Part shown: positions 25,763-33,610 of the stretch, piece after piece
Numbering within the stretch: position 1 is the stretch's first letter
How the letters are laid out: the number at the start of each line of letters is the position of its first letter
Source: Actinoplanes sp. DH11
Lineage (GTDB): Bacteria; Actinomycetota; Actinomycetes; Mycobacteriales; Micromonosporaceae
DNA: 43,663 nucleotides
Direction: 5' to 3'
Assembly: GCF_020873875.1 (NCBI RefSeq)
Contig: NZ_JAHWGU010000049.1
Span: 1 to 43,663, forward strand
Program-made: the position numbers and the translations under genes
Notes under the pieces: model-generated
Told to the model about the DNA's origin: nothing
Database searches by the model: none
Seen by the model: only the letters and a program-made list of their open reading frames with translations

Positions 25763-27168
25763 CGACCGCGGAGAACAGGCGGCAGGTCCTCTACTGGCGG
25801 CTGCTGGCCCGGCTCTTCGACCCGGAGGAGCAGGCCACGCTGGAGTCCGGGAGCATGGCGATCGTCGGCGACCTCGACCTGCCGGCCGCGCTGCTCGACC
25901 CGGCCGTCTCGGTGGACACGGTGGTGCAGCGCTTCCCGCATCTGGAGGCGGAGTTCGAGGGTCTGCTCAGCGGCGCCGACGGTGCCGGGCAGGACGCGGT
26001 GCGCCGCGCGGCCCTGGTGTCGAAACTGCTGCTCAACGTCTTCGGGACCGGCTCGGGCAACGTCACCGCCGGGCAACTCGCCCGCTGGCAGACCGACGCC
26101 GGGTGGTTCGAGCGGGCGCTCGGCTGCCGGCCCGGCGCGCTGCGCGGCCGTGCGGCGGCTGCCGGTGCCGGTGCGCCAGGTGCCGCGGCCGCCGGTGCCG
26201 GTGGCGGCGCCGGCGCTGCCGGTGACGACCCCGGTGGCACGACCGCGGGGACGGCGCCCGGCACCGGGTTCGACGTGAACCTCGGGCCCGCCCTCGCCGC
26301 GATCGAGGCCGACCTGGTCAGCCGGATGCACCTGCGCGAGGTGCTGGCCGACCCGCGGCTCGCCAAGCAGCTCACCCCGAGCATGTCGCTGATCGAGCAG
26401 TTGCTGCGCGACAAGGACAACCTGGACGGTGTCGCGCTGGCGAACGCGAAGGCGCTGATCCGGCGCTTCGTCGACGAGGTCGCCGAGGTGCTGCGGACCC
26501 AGGTGGCCCAGGCCAGCACCGGCACGATCGACCGGTCCGTCCCGCCGAAACGGGTCTACCGGAACCTCGACATCGATCGCACGATCTGGAAGAACCTGCC
26601 CAACTGGGACCCGGCCGAGGAGCGGCTCTACGTCGACCGGCTCTACTACCGGCAGACCGCGAAACGGATCACCCCGGCCCGGCTGATCGTGGTGGTCGAC
26701 CAGTCCGGCTCGATGGTCGACGCGATGGTCAACTGCACGATCCTCGCCTCGATCTTCGCGGGACTGCCGAAGGTCGACGTGCACCTCATCGCGTACGACA
26801 CCCGTGCGCTCGACCTCACGCCGTGGGTGCACGACCCGTTCGAGGTGCTGCTGCGCACCCAGCTCGGCGGTGGCACCGACGGCACCGTCGCGCTCGACCT
26901 GGCCCGCCCCAAGATCGCCGACCCGCGCAACACCGTGGTCGTCTGGATCTCGGACTTCTACGAGTGGAAGGAGCAGGCCGTCTTCGACGGGATGGCCGCC
27001 ATCCACCGGTCCGGCGCCCGCCTCATCCCCGTCGGGTCGGTGAGCAGCGGTGGCCAGCAGAGCGTCAACCCGTGGTTCCGCCAGCGGTTCAAGGACCAGG
27101 GCACGCCGGTGCTCTCCGGCCGCATCAAGAAGCTCGTCGCCGAGCTCAAGAACTTCCTCGCCTTCTGA
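25759..27168 (+). CDS. VWA-domain protein (MoxR partner)
   Basis: The 469-residue protein ends in a von Willebrand factor A domain (about 300-469). The MIDAS metal site is complete: DQSGS at 314-318, a Thr in the GGGTDGT loop and Asp in WISDFYEW. Residues 1-130 are helical, followed by an Ala/Gly-rich flexible linker (about 130-170), then a helical segment with LIEQLLRDKDNL. There is no membrane helix, unlike the BatA-type proteins further right in this window. VWA proteins paired with MoxR-type ATPases act as metal-dependent adaptors that bring substrates to the AAA+ ring. Start and stop codons of the upstream gene overlap (ATGA); the ATPase gene follows after 16 bases. Confidence 0.85.
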   Translation: MTTAENRRQVLYWRLLARLFDPEEQATLESGSMAIVGDLDLPAALLDPAVSVDTVVQRFPHLEAEFEGLLSGADGAGQDAVRRAALVSKLLLNVFGTGSGNVTAGQLARWQTDAGWFERALGCRPGALRGRAAAAGAGAPGAAAAGAGGGAGAAGDDPGGTTAGTAPGTGFDVNLGPALAAIEADLVSRMHLREVLADPRLAKQLTPSMSLIEQLLRDKDNLDGVALANAKALIRRFVDEVAEVLRTQVAQASTGTIDRSVPPKRVYRNLDIDRTIWKNLPNWDPAEERLYVDRLYYRQTAKRITPARLIVVVDQSGSMVDAMVNCTILASIFAGLPKVDVHLIAYDTRALDLTPWVHDPFEVLLRTQLGGGTDGTVALDLARPKIADPRNTVVVWISDFYEWKEQAVFDGMAAIHRSGARLIPVGSVSSGGQQSVNPWFRQRFKDQGTPVLSGRIKKLVAELKNFLAF

Positions 27169-27184
27169 CCAAGGAGATACCCCC

Positions 27185-28297
27185 ATGAGTGACATGCTGC
27201 GCGCCCCCGCCGAGACCAAGTACGCCGAGGAGCTGGACTGGCTCGAGTCCATCGACGACGGCCCGAAGCCGTTCTCCTGGCGGCTCAGCCCCAAGATGGT
27301 GCGCCTGTTCATCCTCGGCTCGGAGCGCGCCGACGGCCTGGACCGCGAGGTCAGCCAGAAGTGGTTCGGCGACCGCAGCTTCGTCGAGCGGTCCATCGTC
27401 ACCCTCGCCTCGGACCGCGGCCTGCTGCTGATCGGCGACCCCGGCACCGGCAAGAGCTGGCTCGCCGAGCTGCTGGCCGCCGCGATCAGCCGCAACTCGA
27501 CCCTCGTGGTGCAGGGCACCGCGGGCACCACCGAGGACCACATCAAGTACTCGTGGAACGTCTCCATGGTCATCGCCAAGGGCCAGTCCCGGGCGTCGAT
27601 GATCCCGTCGCCGATCATGACGGCGATGGAGGGCGGTGTGATCGGCCGCTTCGAGGAGCTGACCCGGTCCACCAGCGACGTGCAGGACGCGCTGATCTCA
27701 ATCCTCTCCGAGAAGTACGTCTCGATCCCCGAGCTGGACACCGACAACATCGTCTTCGCCAAGCCGGGCTTCTCGATCATCGCCACCGCGAACAGCCGGG
27801 ACCGGGGCGTCAACGACCTCTCGTCCGCCCTCAAGCGCCGGTTCAACTTCGTCCGCATCCCGGTCGTCACCAACAAGAAGAGCGAGGCGGAGATCGTCCG
27901 GTTCCGGACCGAGGAACTGCTGCGCCGGCACGACATCGAGCTGGAGGTCCCGCCGACCCTGCTCGACGTGCTGCTGCAGAGCTTCGCCGACCTGCGGGCC
28001 GCGGCCGGGTCCGCGACCAGCGACGAGGAGCGGCTGGAGTCGGCGCTCTCCACTGCCGAGCAGATCGGTGTCCTGGAGGACGCGATCCTGCACAGCAACT
28101 TCTTCGGCGCCTCGGCGCTGACCGCCGAGGCGCTTGCCGGTTCCCTGGTCGGTTCGCTGGCCCGGCGCAGCCCGGAAGACCTGGCGATCCTCAACAAGTA
28201 CTGGCACGGCGTGGTCGAGCCGCGCAGCCGGGAGCACGGCGGTGAGTGGGGTGGCTTCCTCGAGGGCGGCCGCCAGGCGATCGCGACCCTCTCGTGA
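27185..28297 (+). CDS. MoxR-like AAA+ ATPase
   Basis: The 370-residue AAA+ protein has Walker A GDPGTGKS at 84-91 and a sensor-1-like IIATANSRDRGV segment. An arginine-rich stretch follows (SSALKRRFNFVRIP), typical of MoxR/CbbQ-type ATPases. The Walker B position reads GGVIGRFEELTRS, with Glu-Glu where most relatives have Asp-Glu. The C-terminal helical lid runs from about 240. It probably forms a hexamer that uses ATP to remodel a target presented by the VWA partner. AAGGAG lies eight bases before the ATG. The stop overlaps the GTG of the DUF5682 gene, so all five genes are coupled. Confidence 0.87.
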   Translation: MSDMLRAPAETKYAEELDWLESIDDGPKPFSWRLSPKMVRLFILGSERADGLDREVSQKWFGDRSFVERSIVTLASDRGLLLIGDPGTGKSWLAELLAAAISRNSTLVVQGTAGTTEDHIKYSWNVSMVIAKGQSRASMIPSPIMTAMEGGVIGRFEELTRSTSDVQDALISILSEKYVSIPELDTDNIVFAKPGFSIIATANSRDRGVNDLSSALKRRFNFVRIPVVTNKKSEAEIVRFRTEELLRRHDIELEVPPTLLDVLLQSFADLRAAAGSATSDEERLESALSTAEQIGVLEDAILHSNFFGASALTAEALAGSLVGSLARRSPEDLAILNKYWHGVVEPRSREHGGEWGGFLEGGRQAIATLS

Positions 28298-31098
28298 GCG
28301 GTCCCTTCGACGCGCTGCGCGAGCAGCTGCTGGGCGCGGCCGAGTCGCTGGCCGGCGGCCCGGACGCGCTGCCGGAGATCCTCGCCGGGATGGTCGACGA
28401 CGTCGACCACGCGCTGCGCGAGCCACTGGAGATCTTCCCGGTCTGCCACCACTCGCCGGCCTCGGCGCTCGCCATGGCCCGGCGCCTGCGGCAGAAACAG
28501 CCGAAGGTCATCTACCTGGAGCTCTGCGAGGACCTCACGCCGCTGCTCACCGAACTGCGCAACTGCCGCCTGCCGGTGGCGTTGCAGGCCTTCGCCTCCG
28601 AGGTGGACGGCTTCCCGAAGGAGTCGGCACCGCTCAGCGTGATCGCGCCGATCACCGAGGCCTCCGCGGAATACCAGGCCATCGCGTACGCGCTGGAGAC
28701 GCCCGGCGTCGAACTGGTACTCGTCGACCGGTCCACCGACCACGTCTTCCAGTGGCAGCCCGCGGCCGGACCGCACGTCGGCGAGGAACCCGAGGAGGAC
28801 CTGCACGGCGACGCGGTTGGCGTGGAGATCGGTGACCTGCGGCCGCGTTTCGCCGAGCTGGAGGAGCACCTGCTGCACCACGGCCGGGTCCGGCACTGGT
28901 CCGAGTGGTGGGAGCAGTACGTGGAGCAGCCCCTCGCGGGGGCCGACCACGAGACGTACCGGCAGGTCATGGTCATGATCGGCAGCCTGTTCCGCCGGCT
29001 CGCGCCGCACGACACCCGGCGGCTGGCGACCGACGAGGACCGCGAGCGCTACATGTGGACCCGGATCCGGGAACACCTCGCGGCCAGCGGCGCCGACCGG
29101 GCCGACTGCCTCTACATCTGTGGCGCCTTCCACGCGGCGAGCCGGGTCGCCGAGGCCGGCTCCGCACCGGGCACCCCCGACTTCGAGATCACCGGGCGGA
29201 CCGCCACGCAGTGGCTCTACGGGCTCATCCCGTCCAGCCACTCCGCGATCGAGGCACAGTTCGGCCTGGCGCCGGGTTCCGTCTCGATTGCGGCCGCCAC
29301 CTGGCAGAAATCGCTGCTGCGGACGGGGGTGAAGCCGTTCGCCCTGGCCGGGCAGAAGAGCGGCCGGAAGAAGAAGGCACCGGCCCCCACGCCGGCGATC
29401 GGCACCGGGGCCGTCACCGACCAGCTCAGCGGCTACCTCGCCGGGCCGCCGGCACTCGACGGGCTCGACGAGGAGGAACTGCGCGGCTGGTGCGTCGACA
29501 TCGTCCGGCTGGCACGGCGCAACGGTTACCTCGCGAGCACGGCCGACGCCATCGCGGTCTTCGAGACGTCGGTCCTGCTGGCCGGGATGCGCGGGCGGCG
29601 GCGGCCGACGCCGTACGACTTCCAGGACGCGGCGATCACCTGCATCGAGAAGGAGGTCGTGCCCGGCCGGCGCGACGTGCGCCGGCTCTGCGAGATCCTG
29701 CTCGGCGGCGACCGGATCGGGCAGGTCGGGTACGACGCGCTGCCCCCGCTGGCGCGGGACGTCTACGACCGGCTCGAACCGCTCGGGCTGAACCTCACCC
29801 AGCGGACGATCCAGCGCGCCCTGCTCGACCTCGCCGCCCGGCCCGAGCTGGTCGCCTGTTCCCGGCTGCTCTGGATGCTGCGCTACCTGCTGCCCGACCA
29901 CGCGGTCCGCCCGATCATGGGCTCCCGCCGGCTCGGTGAGAAGCCCATTCAGGAGAGCTGGGACCTCGACCTCGGGCGCCATCAGCGCACCATCATCGAG
30001 CTGGGCTACGAGGGCGTCACCGTCGAGCAGGTGCTGGAGCAGCGGCTGCGCAGGTCCGCCTGGGAGCCGAAGGCCACCGCCGCGACCGCGCTCAAAGCCG
30101 TCGAGGACTCCCTGCTCTTCCTGAACAGCCCACGCCTCACCGAGGAACTCGGCGCGCGGGCCGTGGAGTTGCTCGCCGCCGAGCGCACGGTCGACGAGGC
30201 ACCGGCCGTGTTGCGCCGCATCCGCCGGCTGATGGCCCACTACCGGGCCACCGAACCGGCGCTGCCGGCGTGGTGCGAACGGTTCGTCACCGAGGGGTAC
30301 GCGCACTACTGCACCCTGCTGCCCACCGCGTTCGTCGACGACGAGACCGGCGTCCGGCAGGTCGGTGCGATGCTCGGCTTCCTGTTCAGCATGGAGAGCC
30401 TGGCCCTCTCGCTGGGCTGTGACCGGACCCAGCTGGAGATCGCGGTCCGCCAGTCCCACCCGGAGCCGCCGGCCAAGCTGGCCCTGCTCTGGGCGGCCCG
30501 GCACCAGCTCGGTGACCTGCCCCTGTCCGACCTCCGGGCGCGCGTCGACGACCTCCTCGGCAACCCGCTTGTCGTCCCGGCCGTCCCGCAGTACGTCTCC
30601 GGCTTCGTCCAGGCCCTCGAACCGGTGCCGCGGCTCGCCCCGTTCGTCGTCGAGATCCTGTCCAAGGCGTTCGGCAGTCTCCCCGACCCGGTCCTGCTCC
30701 CGTGGCTCCCGTCGCTGATCATGACCCTCCGGACGCAGGCCGCCGAACTGGTTCCGGTGCTGACCAAGGAGGCCGGCCGCACCTTCCCCGGCACCCTGGC
30801 CGGCATCGACTCGTGGACACCACCGTGGGAGTCCCGCCCGGCACCGTCGGCCGGCCCGGCCGTTCGTGCGGTCCGGCCGGGCGGCGGTCCGGCGGCGGCG
30901 CTGCTCGCCGCCCACCCGCAGGCGGCGGACGCGGCGGCGGTGCTCCTCGGCTGCCCGGGGGAGTGGACCCACCCGGCGGACCCGTCCGACGAGGGGGCGG
31001 CCGCCGCCGACGGCGGCGGTGCGGCGGTGCGGGCGTTGCTCACGGCCTACCCGGAGACGACCGGCGTCGTCGCCGGGCTGGTGGGCGCGGTGGTCTGA
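28294..31098 (+). CDS. DUF5682 protein, EreA/ChaN-like
   Basis: The 934-residue protein opens with a domain (about 40-290) carrying FPVCHHSPASALAMARRL, then VIYLELCEDLTPLL and later LYICGAFHAAS. These His/Glu-containing strands match DUF5682, related to the EreA/ChaN/TraB fold whose members include esterases and peptidase-like enzymes. The long C-terminal part (about 390-860) is mostly helical and may be a repeat scaffold; the last 80 residues are Ala/Gly/Pro-rich. The GTG at 28294 overlaps the ATPase stop (GTGA) and fits better than the upstream in-frame ATG, which lies inside the ATPase gene. As the last and largest gene of the operon it is likely the effector or the substrate-binding platform. 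Confidence 0.85.
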   Translation: MSGPFDALREQLLGAAESLAGGPDALPEILAGMVDDVDHALREPLEIFPVCHHSPASALAMARRLRQKQPKVIYLELCEDLTPLLTELRNCRLPVALQAFASEVDGFPKESAPLSVIAPITEASAEYQAIAYALETPGVELVLVDRSTDHVFQWQPAAGPHVGEEPEEDLHGDAVGVEIGDLRPRFAELEEHLLHHGRVRHWSEWWEQYVEQPLAGADHETYRQVMVMIGSLFRRLAPHDTRRLATDEDRERYMWTRIREHLAASGADRADCLYICGAFHAASRVAEAGSAPGTPDFEITGRTATQWLYGLIPSSHSAIEAQFGLAPGSVSIAAATWQKSLLRTGVKPFALAGQKSGRKKKAPAPTPAIGTGAVTDQLSGYLAGPPALDGLDEEELRGWCVDIVRLARRNGYLASTADAIAVFETSVLLAGMRGRRRPTPYDFQDAAITCIEKEVVPGRRDVRRLCEILLGGDRIGQVGYDALPPLARDVYDRLEPLGLNLTQRTIQRALLDLAARPELVACSRLLWMLRYLLPDHAVRPIMGSRRLGEKPIQESWDLDLGRHQRTIIELGYEGVTVEQVLEQRLRRSAWEPKATAATALKAVEDSLLFLNSPRLTEELGARAVELLAAERTVDEAPAVLRRIRRLMAHYRATEPALPAWCERFVTEGYAHYCTLLPTAFVDDETGVRQVGAMLGFLFSMESLALSLGCDRTQLEIAVRQSHPEPPAKLALLWAARHQLGDLPLSDLRARVDDLLGNPLVVPAVPQYVSGFVQALEPVPRLAPFVVEILSKAFGSLPDPVLLPWLPSLIMTLRTQAAELVPVLTKEAGRTFPGTLAGIDSWTPPWESRPAPSAGPAVRAVRPGGGPAAALLAAHPQAADAAAVLLGCPGEWTHPADPSDEGAAAADGGGAAVRALLTAYPETTGVVAGLVGAVV

Positions 31099-31160
31099 CC
31101 GACGGCCGGAGCGGGGCCGGGTGGAACTCCGGCGGCGGGACAGGGGGCTGCTCCCCGCCC

Positions 31161-31265
31161 CGCCGCCGGACAACCCTGCCGCGCCGCCGGACAACCCTGC
31201 CGCGCCGCCGGACAACCCTGCCGCGCCGCCGGACAACCCTGCCGCGCCGCCGGACAAGCCCGGCG
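31161..31265. repeat. 21-bp minisatellite, five copies
   Basis: The unit CGCCGCCGGACAACCCTGCC plus G is repeated exactly four times from 31161 to 31244 and once more with changes (31245-31265). It lies between the converging DUF5682 and xylanase genes. The last, altered copy provides half of the terminator stem that follows, so the array may have grown from a terminator arm. Confidence 0.9.
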
Positions 31266-31275
31266 GCGCGGCTTT
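31241..31275 (+). terminator. Strong terminator of the five-gene operon
   Basis: GCCGCGCCGCCGG (31241-31253) pairs perfectly over 13 bases with CCGGCGGCGCGGC (31260-31272) around a six-base loop and is followed by TTT. It can also serve the converging xylanase gene. Confidence 0.8.
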
Positions 31276-31298
31276 ACGGGCGCGGCACCGTCGCGGGA

Positions 31299-33272
31299 TC
31301 AGAGCGGGGTGCAGGCGGCGCCGTTCAGGGTGAATGCGGACGGTGCCGGGTTGCTGCCGGTCCAGCTGCCGAGGAAGCCGAAGGAGGCCGACGCGCCCGG
31401 CGCCAGGGTGCCGTTCCAGGAGGTGTTGGTGACGGTCACGGCGGGGCCGCTCTGGGTGAGCGCACCGTTCCAGAGTTGTGCGATCCGCTGGTCACCGGCG
31501 TACTGCCAGGTCAGCGCCCAGCCGCTGACCGTCGCCGCCCCGGTGTTGGTGACCTTGACGTCGCCCTGGAAGCCGCCCGGCCAGCTGCCGGTCACCCGGT
31601 AGGCGACCGCGCACGCGCCCGGCCCACCGGACGCCGACGGCGAGGTGGACGGTGAGGCCGACGACGGGATGGACGGTGAGGACGACGGCGAGACGGACGG
31701 TGACGGTGAGGTGATCCGGGACGGGTCGACCACGCCCCAGTACGCCGGCTTGGCCTGCAGGCGCGTGTCGAAAAGCAGTGGTGCGTCCTTGCGCGTGACC
31801 GGGAACGTGTCCAGCCACGTGTTGTCGTCGGCCAGGCCCCACAGTGTCACCGACGTGATCTCGGCGGCGTACCGCTGGAAGAGCGCGAACATGTCCCGGT
31901 AGACGTACGCCTGCCGCAGCAACCGGTCGGCGGGCGGGGTCGGGAAGCTTTCGCCCTCGCTCGTGTAGATGCTGACGTCCATCTCGGTGACCTGCTGTTC
32001 GACACCGAGCGGCATGAACCGGCGGATCATCGCCTCGGTCTCGGCGACGCTGGGCCAGCTGACGTTGATGTGCATCTGGTGCCCGACGCCGTCGACCGGC
32101 ACGCCTTCGGAGCGCAGCTGAGCGACCAGGTCGTACAGCTTGTCGCGCTTGGCCGGGATGTTGGTGTTGTAGTCGTTGATGAACAGCTTGGCGTCCGGCA
32201 GCACCTCGCGGGCTACCCGGAAAGCCGTCCGGATGTAGTCGAGCCCGGTCACGGCGTACCAGGTGCTGCGCCGCATCCCGTCCGCCTGGTTCTCGTCGAT
32301 CACCTCGTTGACCACGTCCCAGACCGCGATGTCGTCGCCGTAGTGGCCGGCGACGTTGCGGATGTGGTTCTCCAGGCGGGACAGCAGCAGTTCCTTGTCC
32401 TCGGGTGTCGCCGTCATCGGCTGCCCGTCGGCGCCGGTGAACACCCAGGCCGGGGTCTGGTTGTGCCACACCAGGGTGTGCCCGCGCACGGCGCGGCCGT
32501 TCGCCTTGGCCCAGGCGATCAGCGGATCGGCCTGCGCGTACGTGAACGTGTTCTCGCTCGGTTCGGTGGCGTCCCACTTCAGCGCGTTGCCCGGCGTCAC
32601 CGAGTCGAAGTGCCGTTCCAGCAGGTCCCCGTGCGTGGTGACGGTCTCCGCGCCGGTGATGGCGGCGCCGACCGGGAACGAGGTGACGGCGTCCCGGACC
32701 GCCGGGATGTCGGTCTGGATCGGCAGCGACGGCACGTAGCTGACGGTGACGTCGTCGATGTGGAACGCACCGGTGCCGGCCGCCGTCTCCACGTAGATCC
32801 GGAGCAGGTCGACGTCGGTGGCGAGCGTGTACCGCCCGGTCAGCTCGACCCAGCCGCCCGCGTTGACAGCGGTGTTGCCGACCACCTGGTCGTAGGAGGC
32901 GACCTCGCCGGTGCGACGTTCCACGCTGAGCCGGGCGTTGTCGGTGCCGCTCACGGTCCGCACCCACGCGGAGATCGTGTAGGCGGTGCCTTTCTCGAGG
33001 ACACCGAGCACGTCGAGCGACGGACCCTGCCAGCTGGCCGTCCGGCCGGTGATCTCGAGACTGCCGGTGCCGCCGTGCGCGACGGCGGTGCTGTGTGCGA
33101 CCGTCTCGGCGGCGCGCCCGGCCCAGCCCTGGGCGGTCCCGTCCTCGAAGTCACTGGTGAGCACGGTGATCGGGACGGGTTCGTCGGCGGCGTCGGCGGC
33201 GGAGACGGTGACTGCGGCGAGTGGGGCCGCGACCAGGAGCGTGGCCGCGGCCAGCCGCGCGAGTGCGCGCAT
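31299..33272 (-). CDS. Secreted GH10 xylanase with CBM4/9-type and CBM2 modules
   Basis: The 657-residue protein has a Sec signal peptide (about 1-29). A CBM4/9/22-type beta-sandwich follows (about 38-180: SDFEDGTAQGWAGR, FHIDDVTVSY), then a GH10 catalytic barrel (about 195-520). The GH10 acid/base Glu323 sits in WDVVNEVID and the nucleophile Glu430 in VTEMDVSI; HTLVWHNQTPAWVF is the substrate groove signature. A Ser/Pro linker leads to a C-terminal CBM2 (about 555-657) with its flanking Cys pair. It hydrolyses xylan outside the cell, holding onto plant fibres through the binding modules. An AAGGA site precedes the ATG, and a CebR-type operator lies about 60 bases upstream, so cello-oligosaccharides probably induce it. 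Confidence 0.95.
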   Translation of the reverse strand: MRALARLAAATLLVAAPLAAVTVSAADAADEPVPITVLTSDFEDGTAQGWAGRAAETVAHSTAVAHGGTGSLEITGRTASWQGPSLDVLGVLEKGTAYTISAWVRTVSGTDNARLSVERRTGEVASYDQVVGNTAVNAGGWVELTGRYTLATDVDLLRIYVETAAGTGAFHIDDVTVSYVPSLPIQTDIPAVRDAVTSFPVGAAITGAETVTTHGDLLERHFDSVTPGNALKWDATEPSENTFTYAQADPLIAWAKANGRAVRGHTLVWHNQTPAWVFTGADGQPMTATPEDKELLLSRLENHIRNVAGHYGDDIAVWDVVNEVIDENQADGMRRSTWYAVTGLDYIRTAFRVAREVLPDAKLFINDYNTNIPAKRDKLYDLVAQLRSEGVPVDGVGHQMHINVSWPSVAETEAMIRRFMPLGVEQQVTEMDVSIYTSEGESFPTPPADRLLRQAYVYRDMFALFQRYAAEITSVTLWGLADDNTWLDTFPVTRKDAPLLFDTRLQAKPAYWGVVDPSRITSPSPSVSPSSSPSIPSSASPSTSPSASGGPGACAVAYRVTGSWPGGFQGDVKVTNTGAATVSGWALTWQYAGDQRIAQLWNGALTQSGPAVTVTNTSWNGTLAPGASASFGFLGSWTGSNPAPSAFTLNGAACTPL

Positions 33273-33328
33273 CTGCGTGGTCCTTCACGGGAGGGGGTAC
33301 GCGTGAAGCGAAGTGACGCTCATCGTTA

Positions 33329-33346
33329 CATGGGAGCGCTCCCATG
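33329..33346. promoter_or_regulatory. CebR box (LacI-family operator)
   Basis: CATGGGAGCGCTCCCATG is a perfect 18-base palindrome. Its core TGGGAGCGCTCCCA is the consensus operator of CebR, the cellobiose/cellotriose-responsive repressor of actinomycete cellulolytic genes. It lies 57 bases upstream of the xylanase start. It may also influence the small gene starting at 33402 on the other strand. Confidence 0.9.
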
Positions 33347-33401
33347 ACAATGTGGTGACGAGAGCATGTCCGCCGGCTCTCATTTCGCGGAGGAGGATGC
33401 G

Positions 33402-33578
33402 ATGAAACCGATCGACAGCGACGAGCGGTTCCCGGATGCCGACGATCACCGGGATCCGAGATGGATCACCAATGCTGTACGAGTGGTGGAAGTGCCGAGC
33501 TTTTTGTGGCATATGGAGGAATTTGCGTTCGGGAAACCATTAGAAAGCTCATGGCAAATTCTTAGGAATCGCTTCTAG
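33402..33578 (+). CDS. Small AT-rich gene of unknown function
   Basis: A 58-residue frame starts with ATG behind a strong GGAGGAGG site. The first half is acidic (MKPIDSDERFPDADDHRD), the second more hydrophobic and aromatic (VPSFLWHMEEFAFGKPLESS) with a basic end. The last 90 bases are clearly richer in A and T than any neighbouring gene, which points to recent acquisition or special constraint. No family is recognised; there is no signal peptide and no cysteine. It sits between the CebR box and the HtrA-like gene, in the same direction as the latter. The ribosome binding site makes translation credible, but the function is open. Confidence 0.5.
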   Translation: MKPIDSDERFPDADDHRDPRWITNAVRVVEVPSFLWHMEEFAFGKPLESSWQILRNRF

Positions 33579-33610
33579 GGTCGAGAAATGCAGACTGTGG
33601 CGGTCGTGCC

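Noticed and set aside
25441..31257. Long minus-strand frame with Gly-Gly-Ala-Ala-Gly-Leu-Ser repeats
   Set aside because: It is antisense to four well-supported genes, and the repeats simply reflect the 21-bp minisatellite.
31129..31275. Plus-strand peptide with NPAAPPD repeats
   Set aside because: It arises from the minisatellite, has no ribosome binding site and lies in a terminator region.
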